A DNA stretch of 34,812 nt from a bacterium (GCA_027310405.1 DAIDAX010000004.1:1-34812), one strand, 5' to 3'. Shown: positions 1 to 8,154, numbered from the stretch's first letter. Program-made: numbers and translations. Notes: a model not told the origin generated them from the sequence alone.

Positions 1-438
1 GCGTTCGGAACTGCTATAGCATTGGCAACTGGAGGAATTGCTGTTTCACTTTTCGCGGGACTTCTGGTGCAGATAGTCTTCACAATTCTTGGAGGAAAGG
101 GAAACTATTGGACTGGTTTAACTTCAATCGTCTATCCTAAATTTCCACTTGCTGTCGGAATTCTAATAAGCTCTTTGCTTTTCAGAGTTCCTTTCTTTGG
201 AGTTGTTGTTGGTGCATTCTTTTTCATAATCATGGCAGCAATGTCGCTTTCGATTTTGTATCGTGGTATGAAAGAACTTTTCAAAGTTGAGATGATAACA
301 ACTTGGATTGGAATAGGTGTTGTTATTCTGTCTCTCGTCGTGGCGTTGTATCTTTCTATAATTTTGCTTTCTGCAAGTTCTCCGACATTCCTTAATTACT
401 TCCACACGGGTACATTTGGTTCGATGATGTGGAGATAA
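1..438 (+). CDS. Yip1-like integral membrane protein, C-terminal part (5' end outside window)
   Basis: The reading frame is open from base 1, so the track start (TTG at 22) is only an internal codon and the gene begins upstream. About 145 residues are visible, nearly all hydrophobic, with roughly four membrane segments. A 'LGGKGNYW' loop follows the first segment and a 'YRGMKELFKVE' amphipathic stretch precedes the last. This order (GG-G loop, then segments separated by a short basic-acidic stretch) resembles Yip1-domain proteins, which are common and poorly understood in archaea. The Yip1 assignment is by pattern memory only; a multi-pass membrane protein is certain. Confidence 0.6.
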   Translation, partial: AFGTAIALATGGIAVSLFAGLLVQIVFTILGGKGNYWTGLTSIVYPKFPLAVGILISSLLFRVPFFGVVVGAFFFIIMAAMSLSILYRGMKELFKVEMITTWIGIGVVILSLVVALYLSIILLSASSPTFLNYFHTGTFGSMMWR

Positions 439-479
439 ACTGATTTAAGTTTCTTGCACGAACTAATGCTTGATTAGAA

Positions 480-1625
480 ATGATACTCGGCGTTGTCGGT
501 AAACCTTCATCTGGAAAATCTAGTTTTTTCAAAGCCGCAACAATGATTGACGTCAAGATTTCTCCAGTTCCTTTTACAACAATCAAACCGAACATCGGTT
601 TCGGTCATGTTATAATTGATTGCGTCGAAAAAGATTTTGGAAAAAAATGTAATCCGAAACACGGACACTGCAAGAATGGAAAAAGATTTGTACCGATAAA
701 ACTTGTCGATGTTGCAGGACTTGTTCCGGGTGCGCATGAGGGTAGAGGAATGGGAAATCAATTTCTCGATGACTTGAGACAAGCATCTGCATTAATTCAT
801 GTAGTTGATGCTTCAGGAATGACAGATTGGGAAGGAAATCCAACGACTGGTCACGATCCAGCAAAAGATGTTGAGTTTCTTGAGAACGAACTTGATTATT
901 GGTTTGCTTCAATCGTGGAAAAAATTTTGCAAAAAATTCCAAAGATAAAATCGAAATACGAACTTTTGGAAATTTTGAAAGATCAACTGAGTGGGTTGGA
1001 AATTTCTGAAAGCCAAATAGAAAATGTATTAGAAAAATTTTCTCCACAAAAAATTTTGGAGTTTGCTAGTGAACTCAGGAAAGTTTCTAAGCCGATAATG
1101 ATTGCTGCAAATAAAATTGATCTTACAGAAGCACAGAAAAATTTTCCAGCACTGAAAGAAAAGTTTTCAAACATCATACCAACTTCCGCCGAAGCTGAAA
1201 TAACTCTGAAGAAAGCCGCTGAGAAAAATTTGATTGATTATGTGCCAGGAAATAAGTTTACAATTAGTGGAAGCCTTGATGAGAAACAGAAACACGCATT
1301 GGAAATAATTAGAAACAAAGTCATCGATAAATTCGGATCGACTGGCGTGCAGGATTGTTTGAACAAAACTGTTTTTGATTTTCTAAATTATGTTGCAGTC
1401 TATCCAGTTGCTGACGCAAATAAGCTGACAGATAGCGAAGGAAATATTTTACCCGATGTCTTTCTTGTATCGAAAGGAACAACGTTGAAAGAATTTGCAT
1501 TTAAAATTCACACTACGATGGGAGAAAAGTTCATAGCTGGAATTGATGCACGAACGAAAAAGAAATTGTCGGCTGATTACCAGTTGAAGAACAATGACGT
1601 TGTCGAGATTGCATTTGCAAAATAA
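480..1625 (+). CDS. YchF/OLA1-related GTP-binding protein with TGS domain (archaeal type)
   Basis: A translation-associated P-loop NTPase of the OBG/YchF class, predicted cytoplasmic. Residues 4-15 give the P-loop GVVGKPSSGKSS. DVAGLVPGAHEG (77 onward) is the G3/switch II region and NKID (211-214) is G4. The last ~80 residues look like a TGS domain ending in an acidic/hydrophobic strand, as in the archaeal members of about 390-400 aa. A Cys/His-rich insert (CNPKHGHCKNGKRF, ~57-70) sits between G1 and G3, as in archaeal homologues. The start is ATG. The family binds ribosomes or tRNA-like ligands; its exact role in archaea is unsettled. Confidence 0.92.
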   Translation: MILGVVGKPSSGKSSFFKAATMIDVKISPVPFTTIKPNIGFGHVIIDCVEKDFGKKCNPKHGHCKNGKRFVPIKLVDVAGLVPGAHEGRGMGNQFLDDLRQASALIHVVDASGMTDWEGNPTTGHDPAKDVEFLENELDYWFASIVEKILQKIPKIKSKYELLEILKDQLSGLEISESQIENVLEKFSPQKILEFASELRKVSKPIMIAANKIDLTEAQKNFPALKEKFSNIIPTSAEAEITLKKAAEKNLIDYVPGNKFTISGSLDEKQKHALEIIRNKVIDKFGSTGVQDCLNKTVFDFLNYVAVYPVADANKLTDSEGNILPDVFLVSKGTTLKEFAFKIHTTMGEKFIAGIDARTKKKLSADYQLKNNDVVEIAFAK

Positions 1626-1658
1626 GAATTAATAAAACGGTTTCCAATTATTCTTTGT

Positions 1659-2987
1659 ATGTATTCTAAGGAAGTGGAAAAATTCCTTTCTTCAAAAAAG
1701 ATTTCGCTTGGAGACAGAATTCGAATTGAAGATAGTAAAACTTCAACAGATGGAGTCTTAATGCCGCAGACCGAAGCTGGAGATCCAAATTCCATAGTAA
1801 TCAAATTAGATAATGGTTACAATGTTGGTCTGAAATTTTCTCGCGGATTGAAAATTAAAAGAATGGAAGGTGGAAAAAAACTTGAAACTTTCCCTGTAAG
1901 AAAATTTGAACAGAAACCAAATCTTCCAAAAGTTTCGTTGCTTGCGACTGGCGGAACAATTGCGTCACGTATCGATTATAAAACAGGAGCTGTGCACATG
2001 GCGTTTAGTCCCGAAGAATTTTTCTTTGCTGTTCCACAGCTTGCGGACTTGATAAGTTTCAAAGAAGTGAAACAACTTTCGAATATAGCTTCAGAGGACA
2101 TGACTTATGAAATTTGGCAAAAGATAGCGACTGAAACTGCAAAAGAATTGAATGCGGGAGCGCATGCAGTATTGATTACTCATGGCACCGATACAATGCA
2201 TTTTTCTTCTGCTGCTTTGAGTTTTATGTTGCAAAATCTGAGTGGTCCAGTAATTCTGACTGGTGCACAGAGGTCTTCCGACAGAGGCAGTTCTGACACA
2301 GTAATTAATTTGATTTGTTCTGCAATCATTGGGGGTTATTCCGATATTGGGGAAGTTGGAGTTTGTATGCACGCAGAAAATGCCGATACATTTTGTAATT
2401 TTATTCGTGGAACAAAAGTTCGTAAGATGCACACAAGTAATCGCAATGCTTTTCAACCTGTAAACTATTCACCAATTGCAAAAGTTTGGCCTAATAAAAA
2501 AATAGAATACACAAACAATTACAGAAAAATTTTGAAAGGAAAAGTTATCGCCGATACAAAATTTGAACCAAGAATATCATTGTTGAAAGCTTATCCAAAC
2601 TCTGATCCGTCAATAATTGATTATCAAATTAAGAAAGGCGTGAAAGGATTCGTGATCGAGGCTACCGGACTTGGACACGTTCCAACTTCCGAAAAAAAAC
2701 TTTCATGGATTCCGCATATTAAAGATGCAGTCAGAAGCGGAGTGCCTGTCGTTGTTGCGCCTCAAACAATTTTTGGAAGGTTGAATCTAAATGTTTACAG
2801 AAATGGGAGAATGTTGTTAGATGTTGGAGCTATCGATGGACAAGATATGCTGCCAGAAACTGCTTACGTGAAATTGGGTTGGATTCTCGGTCACACAAAG
2901 AACATGGAAAAAATAAAAGAACTTATGATGAAGAACCTTGTCGGAGAAATTTCTGAAAGAACAGAATTAGAAACTTTTCCAGTGTGA
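1659..2987 (+). CDS. gatD: Glu-tRNA(Gln) amidotransferase subunit D
   Basis: The amidase subunit of the archaeal GatDE complex. It releases ammonia from Gln/Asn for conversion of Glu-tRNA(Gln) to Gln-tRNA(Gln). The first ~85 residues form the small N-terminal domain typical of GatD. The type-I asparaginase-like domain follows, with the nucleophile loop LLATGGTIAS (Thr100) and the second motif THGTDTM. The length of 442 aa is normal. A TATA-like TTAATAAAA lies about 30 bases before the ATG, so this probably heads the operon gatD-HD-gatE. The stop overlaps the next gene by 4 bases. Confidence 0.96.
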   Translation: MYSKEVEKFLSSKKISLGDRIRIEDSKTSTDGVLMPQTEAGDPNSIVIKLDNGYNVGLKFSRGLKIKRMEGGKKLETFPVRKFEQKPNLPKVSLLATGGTIASRIDYKTGAVHMAFSPEEFFFAVPQLADLISFKEVKQLSNIASEDMTYEIWQKIATETAKELNAGAHAVLITHGTDTMHFSSAALSFMLQNLSGPVILTGAQRSSDRGSSDTVINLICSAIIGGYSDIGEVGVCMHAENADTFCNFIRGTKVRKMHTSNRNAFQPVNYSPIAKVWPNKKIEYTNNYRKILKGKVIADTKFEPRISLLKAYPNSDPSIIDYQIKKGVKGFVIEATGLGHVPTSEKKLSWIPHIKDAVRSGVPVVVAPQTIFGRLNLNVYRNGRMLLDVGAIDGQDMLPETAYVKLGWILGHTKNMEKIKELMMKNLVGEISERTELETFPV

Positions 2988-3568
2988 TTGGTGTGAACGA
3001 AATAATAAAGTTCGCCGAAGAATTAATGAAACTTAAAGACATCAAAAGAACTGGATGGATTTTAAAAAAAGTTTCGGATCCGGAAAGTGTTGCAGATCAT
3101 ACTTTTAGTCTGACATTTTTGTCGTATCTTTTTGCAAAAAAAATGGGACTGAACGAAAACAAAGCCATGAAGATGGCACTTGTTCACGACATAAATGAAA
3201 TTCTTACAGGTGACATTGCGACTAGAGCAGACGAGAAAAATCAAACTATGGACAATGCAACAAAAGAAAGAATTGAAAATGAAAACACAAAAAAAATTTT
3301 AGAATTATTGCCGGTTGATTTGAAAGCTGAGTTAAATGAAATTTGGGATGAATACAACGGTCTGAAATCGGAAGAAGCCAAACTCGTTTACAATCTCGAT
3401 AAACTTGACTACAGTATACAGGTTATGTTCTATAAAAAAAATAAAAGATCAACTTTAGGTGAAGATTTTGGGGAAGAACATTTGAAAACTGCAGATCAAA
3501 GAATTAACATGCCAGAGATAAGAAAAATTTTTGAACAGATAAAAAAAACAATGAGGGAAAAAAATTGA
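2984..3568 (+). CDS. HD-domain phosphohydrolase (YfbR/HDDC2-like, probable 5'-nucleotidase)
   Basis: An HD-superfamily metal-dependent phosphohydrolase of 194 aa. Visible ligands are H39 (VADHT), H68-D69 (LVHDINE) and a distal Asp in YNLDKLDY; the spacing fits the YfbR/HDDC2 5'-deoxynucleotidase group. It starts with GTG inside the gatD stop (GTGA overlap) and its end overlaps gatE, so it is translationally embedded in the gatDE operon. Family knowledge suggests dephosphorylation of (deoxy)nucleoside monophosphates; the actual substrate is unknown. Its place between two subunits of one complex is unusual, and no functional link is known to me. Confidence 0.85.
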   Translation: MIGVNEIIKFAEELMKLKDIKRTGWILKKVSDPESVADHTFSLTFLSYLFAKKMGLNENKAMKMALVHDINEILTGDIATRADEKNQTMDNATKERIENENTKKILELLPVDLKAELNEIWDEYNGLKSEEAKLVYNLDKLDYSIQVMFYKKNKRSTLGEDFGEEHLKTADQRINMPEIRKIFEQIKKTMREKN

Positions 3569-4989
3569 CATTCAAAGCCGGTTTAGAAATTCACGTTCAG
3601 CTGAATACGCAACGTAAATTATTTTGCAACTGTTCGACCGCAATGAAAGAAAGAACTCCTATTGCAATTGTTACAAGAAAATTACATCCTGTCGCAAGCG
3701 AACTTGGAGAAGTCGATCGAGCTGCACAGTTTGAATTTTTGCGCGATAGAATTTTTCATTACCAGGTTTTTAAAAGTGAAACTTGTTTAGTCGAACTTGA
3801 CGAAGAACCTCCACATCCAATCAATCAAGAAGCACTCAATGTTGCATTGCAAGTTGCTCTAATGTTTCACTGCAGGATTCCAAATGAAATACACGTGATG
3901 AGAAAAACAGTTATCGATGGAAGCAATACAACAAGTTTTCAAAGAACTATGGATGTCGGGATGGACGGTTATTTTGAATACAGAAATAAAAAAATTCCAA
4001 TCACTTACATAACGTTAGAGGAAGATGCTGCGGCTTCTGTTGAAGAAAAAGATAAAGAGGTTACGTATCGTCTGAATCGACTCGGAATTCCGCTTGTTGA
4101 AATCGACACAGATATTCTCGAAGGATTCACACCAGAAGAAATTCAGGACATAGCTTACACAATCGGCATAATTGTAAAGTCTACACGAAAAGCGAAACAT
4201 GGAATTGGAACGATAAGACAAGACGTAAACATCAGCACAGAAAAAGGTACAAGAGTTGAATTGAAAGGTGTGCAAGAACTCGATATGCTGGCGAAAGTTA
4301 TCAAACTCGAAGTCGAGAGACAAAGTCTTGCAGAGAAAGTTGAAAAGGAAACTCGTTCTGTTCAGCCAGATGGAACTTCTGTTTACATGCGCCCTCTTCC
4401 TGGAGCTGCAAGAATGTATCCGGAAACAGATGTCCCTCCAGTTCAAATTACAAAAGAAGAATTATCTACATTGAAAAAAACTTTGCCGGAACCTTGGAAT
4501 AAAAAATTGGAAAGATTCAAATCAAAACTGAAATTGTCCGAACAACTTGCGCGTGAAATTCTACGTTCCGATTACCTTGATTTGTTTGAAGAAATAGTTG
4601 CGAAGTATAAAATTGAGTCGTCCATTGTAGCAAATGTTTTCGCATCGACGTTGAAAAATTTGGAAAGAAAAGAAAAATTAAACATTGCAGAGATTAGCGA
4701 TGAACATTTTTTCGAAATTTTTGATTTGTTAAGCAAACAGAAAATTGTGAAAGAAGCTGTGCCTGAAATACTTAGACACATTCCAAGAAATCCCCAGAAG
4801 AAAATTTCAGATTTGGTTAAAGAATTGAATCTTTCATTGCTGTCTGAAAATGAAATTGAAAAAATGATCAAGCAAACAATACAAAAAGGGATGCCATACG
4901 AAAAAGCAGTTGGACTAGTTATGAGCAAAGTTAGAGAAAGAGCTCAACCAGAAGTTGTAATGAAACTCGTCAAGAAAAATCTGAAGTGA
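3565..4989 (+). CDS. gatE: Glu-tRNA(Gln) amidotransferase subunit E, compact form lacking the AspRS-like (GAD) insertion
   Basis: The kinase/transamidase subunit partnering GatD. The N-terminal GatB/E catalytic cradle starts at GLEIHVQLNT with the conserved CNCST. MRPLPGAARMYPETDVPP follows, then a helical domain and a C-terminal YqeY-like tail. The length is 474 aa, whereas GatE is usually about 610-640. The shortfall falls between VQELDML and the MRPLPGAARM motif, where about 30 residues replace the usual AspRS-like insertion domain, so this looks like a clean domain loss. The start is TTG (the AAAATTGACA context), 4 bases inside the HD gene. GatE rather than GatB is supported by the adjacent gatD and the RMYPETD motif. 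Confidence 0.93.
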   Translation: MTFKAGLEIHVQLNTQRKLFCNCSTAMKERTPIAIVTRKLHPVASELGEVDRAAQFEFLRDRIFHYQVFKSETCLVELDEEPPHPINQEALNVALQVALMFHCRIPNEIHVMRKTVIDGSNTTSFQRTMDVGMDGYFEYRNKKIPITYITLEEDAAASVEEKDKEVTYRLNRLGIPLVEIDTDILEGFTPEEIQDIAYTIGIIVKSTRKAKHGIGTIRQDVNISTEKGTRVELKGVQELDMLAKVIKLEVERQSLAEKVEKETRSVQPDGTSVYMRPLPGAARMYPETDVPPVQITKEELSTLKKTLPEPWNKKLERFKSKLKLSEQLAREILRSDYLDLFEEIVAKYKIESSIVANVFASTLKNLERKEKLNIAEISDEHFFEIFDLLSKQKIVKEAVPEILRHIPRNPQKKISDLVKELNLSLLSENEIEKMIKQTIQKGMPYEKAVGLVMSKVRERAQPEVVMKLVKKNLK

Positions 4990-5003
4990 TTTTTATTTTT
5001 TCA
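4988..5003 (+). terminator. Possible poly-T terminator after gatE
   Basis: A T-rich run (GATTTTTATTTTTTC) directly follows the gatE stop, at the junction with the convergent speH gene. Oligo-T tracts terminate archaeal RNA polymerase. The run also encodes the last lysines of the opposite-strand gene, so composition alone could explain it. Confidence 0.3.
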
Positions 5004-5430
5004 AAATTCTTCTCTGCCTCTGCACAATTTCGTTCGCTTGCATGACATCGTTCGGATAATGCTTGACGTAATCCTTACCGCGTTCGATTATGTTCTTCTC
5101 GATTTTTTCTGCGTGGAATTTTCCTACAATAAAATCTGTGGCCTTCTGCGTATCAAAATCTTTGCAAGAAAAAATGTCGACCGATGCGAATCCATCTTTC
5201 GCGAACGTGTGTATGGTTATGTGGCTCTCTGCAATCAAAACAAATGCAGAAATTCCTCCGGCGTCGAAAGATTCCGGATTGCCATTGTAAATTGTGACTT
5301 GCGGTTCGGAAATCCTGTGCATGCCGATAAGTTCGGGTAACTCAATTAGAACAGAGAACACAAAATTCTTGTCGATTAATTTTTTCTTGTCGCACCCGTA
5401 CAAATCGAGTGTCAAGTGCGGACCAAACAT
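4993..5430 (-). CDS. speH: S-adenosylmethionine decarboxylase proenzyme (prokaryotic class)
   Basis: Pyruvoyl enzyme making decarboxylated AdoMet for polyamine synthesis. The self-cleavage site is visible as LIAESHITIHTF (E68-S69), followed by VDIFSC with the conserved Cys89 proton donor. The N-terminus (FGPHLTLDLYGC) and the 145-aa length fit the archaeal/bacterial SpeH group. Some crenarchaeal homologues are arginine decarboxylases, so substrate choice cannot be settled from motifs alone. A TATA-like ACAAATAAAAAG lies about 28 bases upstream of the ATG. No spermidine synthase gene is in the window. Confidence 0.92.
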   Translation of the reverse strand: MFGPHLTLDLYGCDKKKLIDKNFVFSVLIELPELIGMHRISEPQVTIYNGNPESFDAGGISAFVLIAESHITIHTFAKDGFASVDIFSCKDFDTQKATDFIVGKFHAEKIEKNIIERGKDYVKHYPNDVMQANEIVQRQRRILKK

Positions 5431-5528
5431 TTTCTTTTTACAGACGCCCCTTTTTATTTGTGAATAATTTCTTCGTTGAACTTACACTTAAATATTTCTA
5501 TCTTTTTGAATCAATACTCATGAAAAAA

Positions 5529-6068
5529 TTATTCTTCTTGCGCAGAACTGCCCATTCCTTTCTTTCTGAGAACGCTCTTTCTGAACATGTTGATTTTGTT
5601 TTGAATTATTCTTTGGATTAGTTCTGGATTTACCATCGCTTTCATGTTTATTCCTTCTTTGAATCCAGTTATCTCGATGTCTCCATAATTGAACACTCTG
5701 CCCAAAACACTTTTTCTCACAGAAATGTCAGCGACGTTTCCGAACGGAATCACCACTCTTTTCTTTCTGAAAATTCCTTCGACTTTGATTACTTCATCAT
5801 TAGTGACTACGTAGTGTCTGATTATTCCTGCGAGTATCGGCTCATCAAAGAGAAGCGCTATGACAGCTGCCATGCCGAGTATCGTGATTGTTGGAACCAT
5901 TTGGTCTATCGTTTGTGGAAAAAGGCTGAACGTGATGCCGAACGTCGGATAAATAAAACGCACATAGACAAGGTAGAAAAAAATCGTAATGAGAATCGCT
6001 AGAAAATAATTCCCAACATAAGCTCTCCTCGAAGCCCGATACTTAATTCCCTTTGTGACAATATCCAT
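5529..6068 (-). CDS. Membrane protein with bacterial PH (bPH2/YdbS-like) domain
   Basis: About 179 aa. Two membrane segments near the N-terminus are followed by a domain with the bPH2 pattern: HYVVTNDEVIKVEG, then a basic hairpin and IPFGNVADISVRKS, then GDIEITGF. A basic, Glu-ended tail follows. The PH domain probably lies on the cytoplasmic face. The track start at 6074 is GTG; the ATG at 6068 (MDIVTKG) is preferred because a TATA-like ACAAATAAG lies about 27 bases upstream. Function is unknown; the family is widespread. Confidence 0.8.
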   Translation of the reverse strand: MDIVTKGIKYRASRRAYVGNYFLAILITIFFYLVYVRFIYPTFGITFSLFPQTIDQMVPTITILGMAAVIALLFDEPILAGIIRHYVVTNDEVIKVEGIFRKKRVVIPFGNVADISVRKSVLGRVFNYGDIEITGFKEGINMKAMVNPELIQRIIQNKINMFRKSVLRKKGMGSSAQEE

Positions 6069-6167
6069 ATTCACTATTTCGTTTACAAAAAACTTATTTG
6101 TGCAGAAATTGTCTGGCTTGAATAAAATTTGAAAAGAAAATCAAAGAAGTGAAAAGAGAGGAAAGTT

Positions 6168-6572
6168 TTATCCTTCCTCTTCAGATTCAGAAGCTTCTTC
6201 CGTTGTTTCTTCAGCAGATTCTTCCTCTGCTTCCTCAGTTGTAGCTTCTTCCGAAGTTGCCTCTGTCCCAGCAGAAGCTGCAGCCGCACCAGTCTTTTCA
6301 CCGATTGCGAATCTGTTTCTAACTTCAGTTATCTTGATGTGGGCTTTTTCTCCTTCTTTCGTACCGTTGACGAACACAACAAAGTTTTTCACGCGAGCGA
6401 TACCGTCACCGCGAGAACCGACTTCGCTGATTTCAACGTCGTACTCTTCTCCCACTTTTACCGGCTTTGGCATGTCTCCGCCGAATCCGCGATCTCCGCC
6501 GCCGAAGCTGCGTCTTGGACCTCCGAATCTGCGTCCACCGCCAAATCCTCTTCCACCACGTCTTTCAAACAT
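6168..6572 (-). CDS. TRAM-domain RNA-binding protein with Gly/Arg-rich head and acidic tail
   Basis: Residues 1-33 are Gly/Arg/Phe-rich (RGG-like repeats). Residues ~36-90 form a TRAM domain with the signature VGEEYDVEISEVGSRGDGIARV and the strand AHIKITEVRNRFAIGEK. The last ~40 residues are Ala/Thr/Glu-only, ending SEEEG. Single-domain archaeal TRAM proteins act as RNA chaperones, some cold-linked. The RGG head should bind RNA, and the acidic tail could tune self-association. A strong Shine-Dalgarno (GGAGG, 14-18 bases upstream of the ATG on the minus strand) sets the start, and an in-frame stop lies just upstream. Confidence 0.9.
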   Translation of the reverse strand: MFERRGGRGFGGGRRFGGPRRSFGGGDRGFGGDMPKPVKVGEEYDVEISEVGSRGDGIARVKNFVVFVNGTKEGEKAHIKITEVRNRFAIGEKTGAAAASAGTEATSEEATTEEAEEESAEETTEEASESEEEG

Positions 6573-6740
6573 ATTTCTTTAACCTCCATTTTTAATCCGG
6601 AAATTTTAGTCGCAAAGAAACTTTCTTCAAGTCCGAAAAGAACCGATAGAATGAGTCCTTCGTCAAACCTCCATTTCCTCTTTGTCTTGTGCTTGTCTTG
6701 CAAGCTATAGATAGTTCATACTCGACGTATTTAAGCTTTA
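6573..6740 (-). promoter_or_regulatory. Promoter and long 5' leader of the TRAM gene
   Basis: A minus-strand TATA-like CTTAAATA (6728-6735) sits just beyond the stop of the upstream gene. Start would be near 6705, leaving a leader of about 130 bases before the ATG, unlike the leaderless-looking neighbours. The leader carries two GGAGG-type sequences; only the one nearest the ATG is placed to act. No convincing leader peptide is seen (the ORF there starts with TTG and overlaps TRAM out of frame). Confidence 0.4.
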
Positions 6741-6742
6741 TT

Positions 6743-6997
6743 TTAGAGCGGTATAGGAGCGAACATCAGGCCTAGTCCAAGAGCGATTCTCGCAAGTCTT
6801 GGTAGGTGCTCTATCGGCGACTGTTTGATGAACTTGATTGCTCCTTTCGGTACTTTTGAGAAATCTAGTTTGTGCGCCAAGTGCAGTGAAATCAGCTTTC
6901 CGTTCTTCTGTTGCAGGACTTTCTGCTTCTTGTACTGCACAAAGCTTACTAATCCGTCTATGAAAAGGTAGACTCCTGCAAGTTGTACCAATACCAT
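6743..6997 (-). CDS. Small hypothetical membrane-associated protein (84 aa)
   Basis: I do not recognise a family. A hydrophobic N-terminal segment (residues 1-20), a basic middle (QYKKQK, KGAIKFIKQ) and a hydrophobic C-terminus ending in PIPL suggest a small protein anchored at both ends. A TATA-like AGTATATAAA lies upstream of the ATG, supporting real expression. Confidence 0.6.
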   Translation of the reverse strand: MVLVQLAGVYLFIDGLVSFVQYKKQKVLQQKNGKLISLHLAHKLDFSKVPKGAIKFIKQSPIEHLPRLARIALGLGLMFAPIPL

Positions 6998-7103
6998 TGT
7001 ATCACTCCAAGAATCTTCGAATTTGGGGTTTATATACTTAATTTGGTGTTCGAAGCCTATAAAAATATTAGCCGTTTTCCTTAGGGAACTTTTGAGAATA
7101 AAG

Positions 7104-7208
7104 CGCTGGAGGAGGGATTTGAACCCACATGAGCTTGCGCTCGCCGGTTTTCGAGATTCACCTGAAACTTAGTTCATCCGGTGCCCTACCTAGTTAGGCG
7201 ACTCCAGC
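7104..7208 (-). tRNA. tRNA-Ser(CGA) with a probable 21-base intron in the anticodon stem
   Basis: On the minus strand the acceptor stem GCTGGAG/CTCCAGC pairs fully with discriminator G and no encoded CCA. The D-arm is GCC...GGC with the GG pair. A class II variable arm (GAGC-GCAA-GCTC) and a T-arm with TTCAAAT follow. Long variable arm plus G73 indicate Ser. Removing 7157-7177 gives a perfect anticodon stem CCGGT/ACCGG around loop CTCGAAA, with anticodon CGA at 7151-7153. That places the intron between positions 30 and 31, not the usual 37/38. The T-stem has one U-U mismatch. Mature length is 84 bases. I could not draw a clean bulge-helix-bulge, so the exact intron borders rest on stem restoration. 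Confidence 0.85.
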
Positions 7209-7263
7209 ATAATTAACTAAACGGAAGTCTTCGCTTTTATTCTTTGCAAAAGAAATAAAACTT

Positions 7264-7428
7264 ATGGGCATTTTCAGCGTAATCGTCGCTTTCATGATCG
7301 TTTATCTCACTCGCGTGTCAGCAATGCCAATTCTTTGTTCAATAAGCGACAGTCTGTGTGGCACTCTCGGACTAATAGTCTATTTTCTCGTGGTCTACGT
7401 TATCCTAACTCGTGTCCTTCGACTCTAG
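7264..7428 (+). CDS. Predicted 54-aa membrane protein (not in the ORF track)
   Basis: ATG at 7264 to TAG at 7428 encodes MGIFSVIVAF...VLRL. Two hydrophobic segments flank a short Cys-containing loop (CSISDSLCG), suggesting a two-pass miniprotein, possibly with an extracytoplasmic disulfide. It lies between the tRNA-Ser gene and the convergent dph6, overlapping the end of dph6 by 24 bases. Reality is moderately supported by its sustained hydrophobic pattern; no family is recognised. Confidence 0.45.
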   Translation: MGIFSVIVAFMIVYLTRVSAMPILCSISDSLCGTLGLIVYFLVVYVILTRVLRL

Positions 7429-8097
7429 ATGCGCTGATTTCACAACAATTTTTCCACTCTGAATCTTTTTGTCCCAAATTTTTTCGAAATCGTCAATCAC
7501 TAGCTTTTTCTTGAACAGCGGACAGTCAAGCACGAGCGATTCTGCCTCTCCACCCTCGAATCCGATGTGCACTCCGAATTTTTTGTTGAGAATTTTCAGG
7601 TCTTCAATAGCCTTCACGTCAATTTTTCGTCCGAGCCAGTTTTCGTCAAATCCAGCTGATGCTACTTGCGTGACAATTATTTTAAAACTGTTTCGGAGCT
7701 CTTCTCGAAAAAGCTCTTCAGGATCTTTGTGCCAGGAAGGTGTGATACTTTCTAATCCAAATTTTTTGCAAATGGCATCAACACGTTCTTTTTGATATTG
7801 ACTCGCGAGCGCGCCAGAAACGATTCCATCGACTTCGTCAGCTATTTCGGAAATCGCTACAGTTAGATCTTCGAGTTCTTTTTCTTTTTCTCCAGAAGTT
7901 TCTTTCCAAATTTGTTTAACTCCCATTGCTTCCGCTTGCAATTTTGTGAGTTCGATACACACACTATGAAACATCCAAGAATCTTCTCTCTTTGGTGCGA
8001 GAGTTATCAGAAATTTTAACTCGTGTCCTTTCTGCAGTGCTTGATAAATTGCGTAAGTCGAATCCTTTCCACCTGAAAATAAAGTCGCCACTCTCAT
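7405..8097 (-). CDS. dph6: Diphthine--ammonia ligase family ATP-pyrophosphatase
   Basis: An N-type ATP-PPase that amidates diphthine on elongation factor 2. The PP-loop SGGKDS is at residues 8-13. The family-specific downstream motifs SGALASQYQKER and GFEGGEAES match the archaeal Dph6 (MJ0570-type) group, and 230 aa is normal. It is divergent from the hef helicase gene, with promoters in the 57-base gap. The diphthamide role is inferred from the family. Confidence 0.9.
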   Translation of the reverse strand: MRVATLFSGGKDSTYAIYQALQKGHELKFLITLAPKREDSWMFHSVCIELTKLQAEAMGVKQIWKETSGEKEKELEDLTVAISEIADEVDGIVSGALASQYQKERVDAICKKFGLESITPSWHKDPEELFREELRNSFKIIVTQVASAGFDENWLGRKIDVKAIEDLKILNKKFGVHIGFEGGEAESLVLDCPLFKKKLVIDDFEKIWDKKIQSGKIVVKSAHLESKDTS

Positions 8098-8154
8098 ACA
8101 TCAGAAATTAACGTTGGCAAGAGTTTAATATACTATCGTAGAAATAAGGATTGC

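Noticed and set aside
5409-5621. 70-aa plus-strand ORF across the speH upstream region
   Set aside because: Mostly antisense to speH start and the PH-domain gene; composition and motifs give no support.
6458-6703. Minus-strand ORF that could be a leader peptide of TRAM
   Set aside because: TTG start, runs out of frame through the TRAM gene, no Shine-Dalgarno.
6334-6710. Plus-strand ORFs opposite the TRAM gene
   Set aside because: Pro/Ser-rich translations are antisense shadows of the Gly/Arg-rich head.
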